Of a DNA stretch of 64,000 bases, positions 16,117 to 24,564 are shown in pieces. The first letter of the stretch is position 1; each line of letters starts with the position of its first letter. This stretch comes from Brevibacillus fluminis (GTDB taxonomy: Bacteria; Bacillota; Bacilli; Brevibacillales; Brevibacillaceae). The stretch covers positions 1-64,000 of the forward strand of contig NZ_RHHQ01000013.1 of the NCBI RefSeq assembly GCF_003710825.1. The letters are read 5' to 3'. Under the pieces are notes generated by a model that had not been told where the DNA came from, searched no databases, and was given only the letters and a program-made list of their open reading frames with translations. Both the position numbers and the translations under genes were made by a program.

Positions 16117-16173
16117 AATTTCGCATTCAACAAATAAATCGATATTGACTTAACAAAAGAAATATGCGAAATT
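16117..16173. promoter_or_regulatory. Inverted repeat between chrB and ywrD (candidate Lrp/ChrS operator)
   Basis: AATTTCGCAT (16117-16126) and ATGCGAAATT (16164-16173) are perfect inverted 10-mers with 37 bp between them, in the AT-rich divergent intergenic region. TTGACT (16145-16150) lies between the arms and may be a -35 element toward ywrD. Binding by the nearby Lrp-type regulator is a guess. Confidence 0.45.
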
Positions 16174-16238
16174 TTATGATGAATCTGATCACACTTCATT
16201 ACCCATTTACAGAAAAATTGAAAAGGGGGACTTCTCGT

Positions 16239-17837
16239 ATGGCTGATCGTCCGGCAAGAAATCCGCGAGCGACACGCTCTGTTGTGCACGCCCCAAACGG
16301 AATGGTGGCGTCAAGCCAGCCATTGGCATCTGCGGCAGGCCTGCGCATCCTACTGCAAGGAGGAAATGCTTTTGACGCCGCTGTTGCGACCGCCGCTGCC
16401 TTGACGGTGGTGGAACCGATGCAAACCGGTCTTGGCGGAGATATGTTCGCGCTTCTTTATAACCAAAAAAATAAAAAGGTGGAGGCCTTAAACGGCAGCG
16501 GTCGTGCGCCGCAAAAAGCCACCCGGGATTTTTATCGCTCTAAAGGATTCTCATCAATGCCTGAGAGAGGCATCCTTTCCATCACGACGCCCGGAACCGT
16601 CGATGGCTGGGCCGAAATTCTCGAGAAACACGGGACCATGACGTTCGCACAAGTTTTGGCGCCTGCAATCGAGTATGCCGAAAAAGGGTTTCCGGTTTCC
16701 GAAATCATCAGCAACCAGTGGAAACGCGAAGAAGAATTGCTGCGCGCTACATTGGCTGCAAGCGAAACGTTTTTGCTCGATGGACGGGCGCCGCGAGAAG
16801 GCGAGCTGTTTGTGAATCCGCGCCTGGCAGCGACATTGAAAGCGATCTCCGCTGGTGGCCGCGATGCTTTTTATAAAGGAGAAATCGCCCGCAAAATCGC
16901 TGCTTATATGGAGGAGCACGGCGGATTGCTCACGTATGACGACTTGGCAAGCCATTCCTCCACATGGGTCGAGCCGGTCAGCGTGACATACAAAGGCCAT
17001 CGCGTTTACCAGCTCCCGCCAAACGGGCAAGGCGTGGTCATGCTCAACATTTTGAACATCATGGAGCAGTTCGACCTGTCATCCATGCTGCACAATTCCG
17101 CTGACTATGTGCATGTGCTGGCGGAAGCGACAAAGCTGGCCCTCGCTGACCGCGACCATTTCATCTGCGATCCGGCGTTTTCCACCATTCCGCTGGATCA
17201 ACTCCTCAGCAAGGAATACGCCACAGCGCGCAGCCAGCTCATCTCCATGGACAGCGTCATCAAGGAGGCTGGTCCTGGGCTGGAGATGAAATCCGATACC
17301 GTCTATTTCACAGTCGTGGACAAGGACCGCAACGCGATTTCCTTCATCAACAGCGTCTTTGACGGCTTTGGCTCTGGCATTGTGGCTGGGGACACCGGGA
17401 TAGCCCTGCAAAACCGCGGTTCCGGCTTCTCGCTCGAAGAAGGGCATCTCAACCAATTGGAGCCTGGCAAGCGGCCGCTCCACACCATCATTCCGGCGAT
17501 GGTAACAAAGGATGACCAACCGTTTTTGTCCTACGGCGTCATGGGCGGCGATATGCAGACCCAAGGGCAGGTACAAGTGCTTTTGAATCTGCTTGAGTAC
17601 GGTATGAACATCCAGGAAGCGGGCGAAGCGCCGCGCATGCGCTACCTTGACCATGAGCTTGCGCTTGAAAGCGAGTTTGCCGGAAGCGTCCGGTACGGCT
17701 TGATCGAAAAAGGACATAAGGTCGTATCGTTGGTAGACTGCTTCGGCGGCTTTCAAGGCATCCTAATCGATCCGAAGACCGGTATGCTGCAAGGCGGCTC
17801 GGACCCACGGAAAGACGGATGTGCGATCGGTTACTGA
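16239..17837 (+). CDS. ywrD: Gamma-glutamyltransferase family protein (YwrD-like)
   Basis: A 532-residue Ntn-hydrolase proenzyme. The expected nucleophile is Thr354 at the start of TVYFTVVDKDRN, where autocleavage would create large and small subunits. Other family marks are GGNAFDAAVATAAALTVVEP, GLGGDMFAL, and the small-subunit glycines YGVMGGDMQ. No signal peptide is present, matching cytoplasmic YwrD rather than secreted Ggt. ATG 16239 follows AAAGGGGG. The classic lid loop and substrate Arg are not obvious, so true glutathione activity is uncertain. Confidence 0.9.
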   Translation: MADRPARNPRATRSVVHAPNGMVASSQPLASAAGLRILLQGGNAFDAAVATAAALTVVEPMQTGLGGDMFALLYNQKNKKVEALNGSGRAPQKATRDFYRSKGFSSMPERGILSITTPGTVDGWAEILEKHGTMTFAQVLAPAIEYAEKGFPVSEIISNQWKREEELLRATLAASETFLLDGRAPREGELFVNPRLAATLKAISAGGRDAFYKGEIARKIAAYMEEHGGLLTYDDLASHSSTWVEPVSVTYKGHRVYQLPPNGQGVVMLNILNIMEQFDLSSMLHNSADYVHVLAEATKLALADRDHFICDPAFSTIPLDQLLSKEYATARSQLISMDSVIKEAGPGLEMKSDTVYFTVVDKDRNAISFINSVFDGFGSGIVAGDTGIALQNRGSGFSLEEGHLNQLEPGKRPLHTIIPAMVTKDDQPFLSYGVMGGDMQTQGQVQVLLNLLEYGMNIQEAGEAPRMRYLDHELALESEFAGSVRYGLIEKGHKVVSLVDCFGGFQGILIDPKTGMLQGGSDPRKDGCAIGY

Positions 17838-17947
17838 TCGCTTGTGCTTGCGTGAATGATGGGGACACAGTGTGTTGTCCCCTCCTGCACTATATCGTTC
17901 GAAAATTCAAATTATTATTATTTACCATTCGCGAAAGGTGTGTTACT

Positions 17948-19309
17948 GTGAATTCCGAAATCAAATTGCAGCGCTCTCTCACCTTGCTCCCGGCTGTTTT
18001 GTTCGGGCTCGCCTTCATGTCGTTGGGCACTGTGTTTAGCACATTCGGCATCGCCTCCGTCGAATCCCACGGGATGATCGTCGGCTCCTACATCCTCGCC
18101 TTGGTTGTGATGCTGTTCACCGCCTACAGCTACGGACAAATGGCAAAAGCGTACCCTATTTCCGGCGCCGCTTATTCGTACGTGCAGCGGTCGATTCATC
18201 CCCATCTGGGCTTTATGGTCGGCTGGTCCATCTTGATGGATTATTTGTTTACGCCGATGGTGAACTTCTTGCTTTTCCGTATTTATTTCGCCGCTTCGTT
18301 CCCTTCGGTACCTGAATATGTCTGGGTTTTGCTCATGATCGTCACGGTCGGCTTTGTCAATATCAAAGGCATAACGCTCGCCTCCATCGTGAATCGGATC
18401 ATCATATCGTCCGTCGTGCTATTCCTTCTCATCTTTTGCATTCTTTCCATTCATACGGTTCTCAATGGGACAGGCACCGCTACTCTGGCGACTAGCACAC
18501 CTGTTTTCAACCCGCAAGAATCGTTTTCGCTGCTGGTCGCAGGAGCGGCTATACTCTGTTTCTCTTTCCTTGGATTTGATTCGGTTTCCACCCTCTCGGA
18601 AGAAACGATCAATCCCGAAAAAACGATCCCGAAAGCGATTTTTATCAGTACTTTGATCGGGGGCCTTATCTTTATTTTCGTCGCGTATGTGACCTACTGT
18701 GTTTGGCCGGACTACACCACCTTCAAAGACCCGTCTTCCGTCTCACTCGACATCATCAAGCTGGTGGGTGGAAATGTGCTCGCAGCGTTTTTCCTGGCGG
18801 TGAAAGCGGTCGGCTTCTTCGCTTCTGCTGTTGCCTCGCAGGCGAGTACTTCGCGGGTACTGTACTCGATGGGGCGTGACGGGCAGCTGCCACGGAGTTT
18901 TTTCGGCACGCTTCACCCCAAATTCCAGACGCCTGTCAACAACATTTTGCTGATCAGCGCGTTTTCCTTGCTGGCCTTGTTCCTCAGTCTTGATCTGGTT
19001 GCTTCCTTTATCAACTTCGGCGCCTTTTTCGCCTTCACCTGCGTAAATATCGCCGTGATTAAACATTATTTCATCGACAGAAAGCAAGAGACGGCCCGCT
19101 CGTTTAAAAGCTTTCTCTCTCATCTGCTTGTCCCGGCGATCGGCGCGGGATTGGATATTTGGATGCTGATCAACCTAGACGGCTACTCCAAGCTGCTCGG
19201 CGCCGTCTGGTTCGTGATCGGCCTGGTTTATCTGGCTTTTAAAACGCGAGGCTTCCGACGCAAGTCACCTTCGATTCCGGAAGCGGATCGTATCATCGAA
19301 CAGGCGTAA
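17948..19309 (+). CDS. APC-superfamily amino acid permease
   Basis: A 453-residue integral membrane protein with about 12 hydrophobic segments. The APC signature is present: AAYSYVQRSIHPHLGFMVGWSILMDYLF (TM3 region) and CFSFLGFDSVSTLSEETINPEKTIPKAIF (TM6-loop region). Such carriers take up amino acids or polyamines with protons; the specific substrate is not readable. GTG 17948 is the start because GAAAGGTG lies just upstream; the open frame continues backward into the 3' end of ywrD without coding character. It may be co-transcribed with ywrD (110-bp gap, no terminator seen). Confidence 0.88.
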   Translation: MNSEIKLQRSLTLLPAVLFGLAFMSLGTVFSTFGIASVESHGMIVGSYILALVVMLFTAYSYGQMAKAYPISGAAYSYVQRSIHPHLGFMVGWSILMDYLFTPMVNFLLFRIYFAASFPSVPEYVWVLLMIVTVGFVNIKGITLASIVNRIIISSVVLFLLIFCILSIHTVLNGTGTATLATSTPVFNPQESFSLLVAGAAILCFSFLGFDSVSTLSEETINPEKTIPKAIFISTLIGGLIFIFVAYVTYCVWPDYTTFKDPSSVSLDIIKLVGGNVLAAFFLAVKAVGFFASAVASQASTSRVLYSMGRDGQLPRSFFGTLHPKFQTPVNNILLISAFSLLALFLSLDLVASFINFGAFFAFTCVNIAVIKHYFIDRKQETARSFKSFLSHLLVPAIGAGLDIWMLINLDGYSKLLGAVWFVIGLVYLAFKTRGFRRKSPSIPEADRIIEQA

Positions 19310-19311
19310 CG

Positions 19312-19395
19312 TTAGAAAACTTTGCTGCGCCAGCTTTTGGTGCAGCCTTAGTTGAACTTATACTGGATAAGAATCGTTATAGATTCTTATCTGTA
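19312..19395 (-). repeat. Dispersed two-hairpin repeat, copy E (diverged)
   Basis: 84 bp, minus orientation, starting within the T-tract of the osmC terminator. Hairpin 1 is GATAAGAATC/GATTCTTATC: both arms differ from the consensus yet still pair. Hairpin 2 is weaker (GGCTGCACC with GGCGCAGCA). The right end TTTTCTAA is kept. Confidence 0.85.
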
Positions 19396-19455
19396 AAAAA
19401 AAGAATGTGCTGACAACGTCGGGAAAACCACTCCCATACTTTGCAGCACATTCTT
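19395..19455 (-). terminator. Intrinsic terminator of the OsmC-like gene
   Basis: AAGAATGTGCTG and its complement CAGCACATTCTT (19444-19455 and 19401-19412) form the stem, followed on the minus strand by a run of T. Confidence 0.85.
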
Positions 19456-19460
19456 TGCTT

Positions 19461-19904
19461 TTACACGACCTCGATGCTCGGCTCCACAGTTACAGCCACA
19501 TTGCCGCGCAGCGCTTTGGTAATCATACACGCTTGCTCGGCGCGATGTGTCGCTTGCTCTGCTTGCTTCACTTGCTCCTCATCCGCATCAGCGAGCAACA
19601 AATGCGGGCGATGGATGATTTGCTGGAAGCTTTGCTTGCCGCCTTCCACGACGACGAGCCCTTCCGACTGAAGCGTGAGCGATTTCACTGTGAGCGTGCG
19701 CCTCTGCAAAATGGCGGCGAGCGTGATCAGGTAGCAGTTCATCGCCGCACCGATCAAGAGCTCCTCCGGATTGGTGCCAACTCCTGGCCCATTCATTTCG
19801 CTCGGAACGGAAATCGCGGTTTTCAGCCCTTTTCCACTCAATGTGCCCGTACCGGACAGGCCGCCTTCCCATGTTGCCTTCAGTTGAAAACGATGTTCCT
19901 CCAT
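19461..19904 (-). CDS. OsmC/Ohr-family thiol peroxidase-like protein
   Basis: A 147-residue OsmC-fold protein. The two reactive cysteines are visible: AAMNCYLITLAA (peroxidatic, on the central helix) and AEQACMITKAL (resolving). Family members are dimeric and reduce organic hydroperoxides using lipoyl or small thiols. The sequence is nearer the YmaD/OsmC-like branch than Ohr, but the branch cannot be settled by eye. It starts 29 bp downstream of the flotillin stop on the same strand, so read-through from that operon is possible; it has a strong terminator. Confidence 0.85.
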   Translation of the reverse strand: MEEHRFQLKATWEGGLSGTGTLSGKGLKTAISVPSEMNGPGVGTNPEELLIGAAMNCYLITLAAILQRRTLTVKSLTLQSEGLVVVEGGKQSFQQIIHRPHLLLADADEEQVKQAEQATHRAEQACMITKALRGNVAVTVEPSIEVV

Positions 19905-19933
19905 GTCCTCACCCTCAACCCTTTTTCTCCAGT

Positions 19934-21514
19934 TTACTCTTCCTTGCGGGGTTGCTCAACGTCTGATTGAGGAGGAACAGCGCTCTTTACTTCCTTTGGC
20001 TGTAATGTAGGCTCCTCCGGCTGTTTCGCCTGTGCGGCCGCTTCCGGCGCGTTCGGCTGTTTCATGAAACGCCCGATCATCTCGTTCATGTCCAAGCCTG
20101 AAACATCTTTGAGCATTTCCGGTAGCTGGGACATCAACTTCGTCACATTGGTGCTCAAACGATTGACGCCATCGCCCTGCCCGTTGCCCGTGTCGATGAT
20201 CGTCACCTTGTCGATCGCCTTCATCGGTTCCGCCACTTTCGCAGCCAACTCTGGCATCATCTTCGCCACGATATCGAGGACCGCCGCCTGCCCGAATTTC
20301 TCGAACGCTTCGGCCAGCTTCTCTTTCCCTTCCGCTTCTGCCTCCAGCTTGAGCCGCGTTACCTCAGCCTCAGCTGTACCTTTGGCTTTTTCGGCTTCGG
20401 CGATCGCCAAACCTTCCAGCCGTTTTTGCTCTGCCATTGCTTTCGCTTCCGCTTCAATGCTATATTTCAATGCGTCCGCTTCCCGCATTTTTCTCGCTTT
20501 ATCCGCTTCTGCCGCCTGTTCGACCGCATAGCGTTCCGCATCCGCTTTCTTTTTCACTTCCGCATCGAATTGGCGCTCGCGACGCAAAATTTCTCGCTCT
20601 TCCAGTTCGATCTGCTTTTGTTTGCGCACGATGTCGATCTTCATTTCTTCCTCGGTTACCTGCTGCTTGGAGACGGCCTCCTGCAGCTTGTAAGCCTGAT
20701 CCGCTGTCGCTTTCGCCCGATCCTGCTCTTGCTTGAACTCCGCCACCTTCAACTCTTTGTCCTTTTCCGCTTCGGCGATGTTCGTCTCCTTCAACAGCTC
20801 CGCCTTTTTCGCCTCTTCCTCCGCTTTTGCCTGCTTGATTCGCGCTTCCTTGTCCGCTTCTGCTTGCGAAATCGTCGCATCGCGCTTCACAGCGGCGATT
20901 TGCGGAATACCTAATGCCGAGAGATAGCCATTTTTATCGCGGACATCTTTGATGGTGAAGCTGACGACGGTCAAACCCATCTTCTTCAAGTCTTTTGCGG
21001 CAACGCCCTGCACCTCTTGGGCAAAGCGCTCGCGATTTTTGTAGATTTCCTCGACAGTCATGCTACCCAGGATCGCACGCAAGTAGCCTTCAAGCACTTC
21101 CTGCGCTTCTGCCTTTAACGCGTCATTGGATTTGCCCATGAACTGCTCAGCTGCGGTCGCGATGTCTTCGATCGAGCCGCCAACCTTGATGATCGCCGTC
21201 CCGTCCGCCATCACCGGCACACCTTGTTCGGTATACACTTCCGGCGTCGACACGTCCAGCTTGTGCGACAGGAGGCTTAAGAAATTGGCCTGCTGGAAAA
21301 TCGGGAGAATAAACGTACCGCCGCCGCGCACGATCTTCATCTTGCGGCCCGATTCGTCGGAAAGCACATTTTTTGTCCCAAGATAGCTTCCTGTGACGAT
21401 CATCGCCTCATCGGCTCCGACGGTTTTGTATCGTGCCCAGAAGGCGATCCCAATAACAACGAATATTGCAACGATTGCGACTAAAACGACTAGCGTTACT
21501 GGCTCAAAATTCAT
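19934..21514 (-). CDS. floT: Flotillin
   Basis: A 526-residue membrane scaffold of functional membrane microdomains. One N-terminal hydrophobic segment (about 8-30) anchors it, a PHB/SPFH domain follows (about 30-200), then a long Ala/Glu/Lys-rich coiled coil (about 205-430) with repeated EAEADK/AEAEAK heptads. The C-terminus has a Pro/Glu-rich extension (about 490-526). The sequence matches B. subtilis FloT (YuaG) through PHB and coiled coil. It follows the NfeD-family gene by 17 bp, the usual yuaF-floT order. Confidence 0.95.
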   Translation of the reverse strand: MNFEPVTLVVLVAIVAIFVVIGIAFWARYKTVGADEAMIVTGSYLGTKNVLSDESGRKMKIVRGGGTFILPIFQQANFLSLLSHKLDVSTPEVYTEQGVPVMADGTAIIKVGGSIEDIATAAEQFMGKSNDALKAEAQEVLEGYLRAILGSMTVEEIYKNRERFAQEVQGVAAKDLKKMGLTVVSFTIKDVRDKNGYLSALGIPQIAAVKRDATISQAEADKEARIKQAKAEEEAKKAELLKETNIAEAEKDKELKVAEFKQEQDRAKATADQAYKLQEAVSKQQVTEEEMKIDIVRKQKQIELEEREILRRERQFDAEVKKKADAERYAVEQAAEADKARKMREADALKYSIEAEAKAMAEQKRLEGLAIAEAEKAKGTAEAEVTRLKLEAEAEGKEKLAEAFEKFGQAAVLDIVAKMMPELAAKVAEPMKAIDKVTIIDTGNGQGDGVNRLSTNVTKLMSQLPEMLKDVSGLDMNEMIGRFMKQPNAPEAAAQAKQPEEPTLQPKEVKSAVPPQSDVEQPRKEE

Positions 21515-21531
21515 GCAACCACCTCATTTTT

Positions 21532-22044
21532 TTATTGATAAGGCACTACATACAGCACATTTTCTTTTACCTCGACCACGACGATTCGCACGCCTTCGAC
21601 AATCGTTTCCTGCTCGAAGCTCGCTGCGATGTGATTCGTCACTCCATTCACCATCGGGATCAATACTTCCCCATAGCCTGTCGCCGGAACGGTCACCAGC
21701 ACATCGCCGATTTTGCCCTGTAGATCATTCATGGAGTATCCGGTCGATGCCTCCGCATTCTTCATCGGCTGAATCCACAGGAAATACGAGGCGATCGCCA
21801 CCGCCACGCCGCCCAAACCGGCCAGCAAATACACAATCCCCGGTGAAAAACTGCTGAAACGCCACAGAAGAAAACCTAACCCGCCGAACGCTGCGGTTCC
21901 GCTTACCCACATGAGCGGGTGTAGCAGAGGTATCTCGACATGGCCGAAACCGTGCAGGGAGATGTCCGCGGCAAACAGCACAAAGAGGGAATAAATCAGT
22001 CCGAATCCCAAACAGCCGAGAAACAACCATTCCTGCCAGACCAT
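21532..22044 (-). CDS. yuaF: NfeD-family membrane protein (YuaF-like)
   Basis: A 170-residue protein with three or four hydrophobic segments in the first ~95 residues, then a small C-terminal OB-fold (about 105-170: LQGKIGDVLVTVPATGYGEVLIPM, then VEVKENVLYVVPY). NfeD proteins partner flotillins in membrane microdomains. ATG 22044 is set by AAAGGAGG 7 nt upstream; the frame stays open far upstream into the palindromic region, but that extension has no protein character. First gene of the yuaF-floT operon. Confidence 0.92.
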   Translation of the reverse strand: MVWQEWLFLGCLGFGLIYSLFVLFAADISLHGFGHVEIPLLHPLMWVSGTAAFGGLGFLLWRFSSFSPGIVYLLAGLGGVAVAIASYFLWIQPMKNAEASTGYSMNDLQGKIGDVLVTVPATGYGEVLIPMVNGVTNHIAASFEQETIVEGVRIVVVEVKENVLYVVPYQ

Positions 22045-22158
22045 CCAACAGCCTCCTTTCCAGTTAGTTATTTCCATTAAGTAATACGACTCGGGGGTGG
22101 GAAAAGTTTCGACATTTTTCCTATTTTGTGGGCGGTTGGTGGGCTTCGGTTGTCGGGC

Positions 22159-22374
22159 GGGGATTTTTGAAAAAAACCGCACTCCGCTGTTACAATGCCT
22201 ACTGGGGGTCGGGGGGAACGGCTTGCACGAAAAAAAGGGAACCGCGCCCCAAAGCCACACGCTGCGCGGCGGGTGTATCTCAAGGAAGTAGATGTGGCGC
22301 AAAGGCGTTCCCTTTTTTTCGCACAAGCCTGGCAGGCATTGTAAAGGCTGCGTACCGTTTTTTTCAAAAATCCC
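22159..22374. repeat. Long imperfect palindrome (~215 bp)
   Basis: The arms (22159-22248 and 22302-22374) are inverted near-copies. Shared blocks in order are GGGATTTTTGAAAAAAAC, TTACAATGCCT, GGCTTG, and CGAAAAAAAGGGAAC. The left arm has about 10 extra bases. The inner stem GGGAAC...GTTCCC is followed by T7 on both strands, so it can act as a bidirectional terminator. A nested GCCACA/TGTGGC pair sits in the centre. The 22045-22403 gap holds nothing else I can identify. It could be a MITE with long inverted ends or an inverted duplication. Confidence 0.8.
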
Positions 22375-22403
22375 TTCGCTGCTGGGGGAAGGACACCTTT
22401 TGC

Positions 22404-23525
22404 TTACAAGCGCTTCAGCTGCTGCCGCTTGCCGTACGTCCCGGTGCGCCACAGCCACTCTACGGGGCCAAACCGGTAATGTGTAAGCCATAGTCGGGCA
22501 CACCATAGCTGCACAGCGAACAAGATGAGACATAGAATCGTCCCGGTTACTAGTGTTAGCTCTGCGCCAGTTGCCTGTAAGCATGCCACAAGCGCCGTCC
22601 AGACTAGCGTCTGCGTTAAATATGTGGTGATGGCCAGCTTGCCGATCCTTGCAAACATTACAAAGCGCTTTTGCCAGATCGGGTGTTCAAGCAGAAGCAT
22701 GAGGCTGGTTACATAGAATAGCGCCAATGTTTTCCCGCTGAAAAACACCCACGCAAAGGCCGAATTCGTGCCGTACGATTCGTTTTTGAAAAATGCGAGG
22801 AGAATTAGAAACCAGGAAGGAAGTGTGGCGATGAGACTGCCTATTTGCAGCACGCGCAACGGGCGGCGAAAGCGATCGATTTGCGTGAACACTTGTTTTT
22901 TTCCGCAGTATAAGCCTAACAGGAACAGCCCAAGAATTTCGGGAAACAGCTGTGGTGCCGCACTTATTTCGCTCCCGAATACATACCAGATCGTATCCAG
23001 TCCATTTTGCCAAAATCCTGCTTCGTTCGACGGCAATCCGCTCGTTCCCCCGACATCCAGATTCATCATCGCGAGAACGACCACCGGCAGCATAGAGAAT
23101 GCCAGCAAGCCGATCGCCATCCCCAGCACGTTGCCTTCGTGCTTTCTGTAAAACGATAGCAGAAAGAATCCGATCGCCGCATACAAATGCAAAATATCCC
23201 CGCGAAAAAACAGTAGATGGACAACACCAAACAAAAACAGGACCAGCAGCCGACGCGAGAACAGCAGGTTTACCTGTTCTCCGCGTTTTCCCGCTCGATC
23301 CATGAATACCCAAAAGCCGACCCCGAACAAAAAGCTGAAGATCGTATAAAATTTGGTTTGCACAAACAGGTCAAAAAACAGGCGCACATACGCGTTTGCG
23401 CCTGTAAAACGGGATGGCATGTACGCATATTCCGGCATGTTCGCCAGCAGGATACCGAGTAATGCCACACCGCGTATCACATCAAGGGAATAGATTCGTT
23501 CTTGCTCGGAAATGGAGGGCTGCAC
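22404..23525 (-). CDS. DUF418 (YeiB-type) membrane protein
   Basis: A 373-residue polytopic protein with about nine hydrophobic segments. The family N-terminus is present (RIYSLDVIRGVALLGILLANMPEY), as is the C-terminal DUF418 part (LGKLAITTYLTQTLVW, then YRFGPVEWLWRTGTYGK). It resembles acyltransferase-3/heparan N-acetyltransferase relatives; the activity is unknown. GTG 23525 has AAAGGA upstream, and that site overlaps the end of the preceding gene, so the two are probably co-translated. Confidence 0.85.
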   Translation of the reverse strand: MQPSISEQERIYSLDVIRGVALLGILLANMPEYAYMPSRFTGANAYVRLFFDLFVQTKFYTIFSFLFGVGFWVFMDRAGKRGEQVNLLFSRRLLVLFLFGVVHLLFFRGDILHLYAAIGFFLLSFYRKHEGNVLGMAIGLLAFSMLPVVVLAMMNLDVGGTSGLPSNEAGFWQNGLDTIWYVFGSEISAAPQLFPEILGLFLLGLYCGKKQVFTQIDRFRRPLRVLQIGSLIATLPSWFLILLAFFKNESYGTNSAFAWVFFSGKTLALFYVTSLMLLLEHPIWQKRFVMFARIGKLAITTYLTQTLVWTALVACLQATGAELTLVTGTILCLILFAVQLWCARLWLTHYRFGPVEWLWRTGTYGKRQQLKRL

Positions 23526-23531
23526 GCGTGA

Positions 23532-24392
23532 TCAGTCCTTTTCGCTCATGTTGGAATCCGCCTCGATGGCAGGTGCGCGGAAAAAATCGATGGAATTCAC
23601 CTCACGATGGACGAACAGCGTCTCCAGCGCGTCCGGACCATGTGACTGCAAAAACTCGTGTTCGCTTGGCGAAATGGCATGCAGCATCAAAAAGCGGACC
23701 ACCTTTTGCCCATCGGTAAAATGGCTGAAGCTCTCATCTTCAAACAGCGGATGGCTGACGTACAAATAAGTGAGGGCAGAGTCTGGCACAATCGGGCTTT
23801 GCAAAGCAAACGCGAGTCCTGACTGTGGGCTTCGACCTGTTTGGGCAAACTGGCTGCTTGCTTGCGTCGCGACGTCAGCCAGATGGACGGCTAGCCCCGA
23901 TTCCCGCTCAGCGGAATACAGAATCAATTCCACGCCGCCGCTCATCGATAGCCCGCAGGTAGCGCTCACCCAAAATGCCCGGTTGCCGACAGGCGGGAAC
24001 TGCAGCACCGCGAATTTGCCCTCCTTTAACTCTTCCTCCACCGCGATCTGCGCTTCAGTATGGAAATAGCTCATGTAATGGGTCACAATCTCTTCCGGAA
24101 TCGACCGTTCCTGCTCCGGTTGGGTTACGACCGTTGCCTTTTCCTCGTGCTCAGCCCACTCTCGCACTGCTCCTTCGCTACGCTGCTCCCCCTCTTTCTG
24201 ATGGGCTTCTGGCACATCGATGTCCTTGTGCTGTATGTGGGTGTGCTCGCCCGGAGCGGATGCGTCATTTCTCCGCTTTTGCCATTTTATTGTGTAGTAA
24301 ATCATCGCAATCGCAAACAAAATCATGATGACAATATGTGCCGCAGTCAAAATCAAAAACCTCCACGTTGTTCGACCATTTCTTTTCATCAT
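23532..24392 (-). CDS. Membrane-anchored suppressor-of-fused domain protein
   Basis: A 286-residue protein. A hydrophobic segment (about residues 11-34) is followed by a charged Glu/His-rich linker (about 35-105) and then a suppressor-of-fused (SUFU) domain: ELILYSAERESG, FALQSPIVPDSALTYLYVSHP and FLMLHAISPSEHEFLQSHGPDALETLF. Bacterial SUFU proteins are often linked to toxin-immunity or stress roles; nothing nearby supports either. ATG 24392 is chosen because the hydrophobic segment follows at once; its ribosome site is weak. Most SUFU proteins are soluble, so the anchor is unusual. Confidence 0.78.
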   Translation of the reverse strand: MMKRNGRTTWRFLILTAAHIVIMILFAIAMIYYTIKWQKRRNDASAPGEHTHIQHKDIDVPEAHQKEGEQRSEGAVREWAEHEEKATVVTQPEQERSIPEEIVTHYMSYFHTEAQIAVEEELKEGKFAVLQFPPVGNRAFWVSATCGLSMSGGVELILYSAERESGLAVHLADVATQASSQFAQTGRSPQSGLAFALQSPIVPDSALTYLYVSHPLFEDESFSHFTDGQKVVRFLMLHAISPSEHEFLQSHGPDALETLFVHREVNSIDFFRAPAIEADSNMSEKD

Positions 24393-24502
24393 ACCATAAC
24401 CTGGCGTCCGCTGCTTTCCCCAACACACCGCAGGATGATCGCTGCTGCTAGGGAATGTGCTGCATCGCTGCCATCGCCACGCCTTGTCGCGGGCCGGATC
24501 AC

Positions 24503-24551
24503 AAAAAAGCAATACCGCATGCGCTGTTCAAACGCTCTCGGTATTGCTTTT
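24503..24551 (-). terminator. Intrinsic terminator of the M29 aminopeptidase gene
   Basis: AAAAGCAATACCG pairs with CGGTATTGCTTTT and runs into T6 on the minus strand. Confidence 0.88.
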
Positions 24552-24564
24552 ACAGTTGTTCCGA

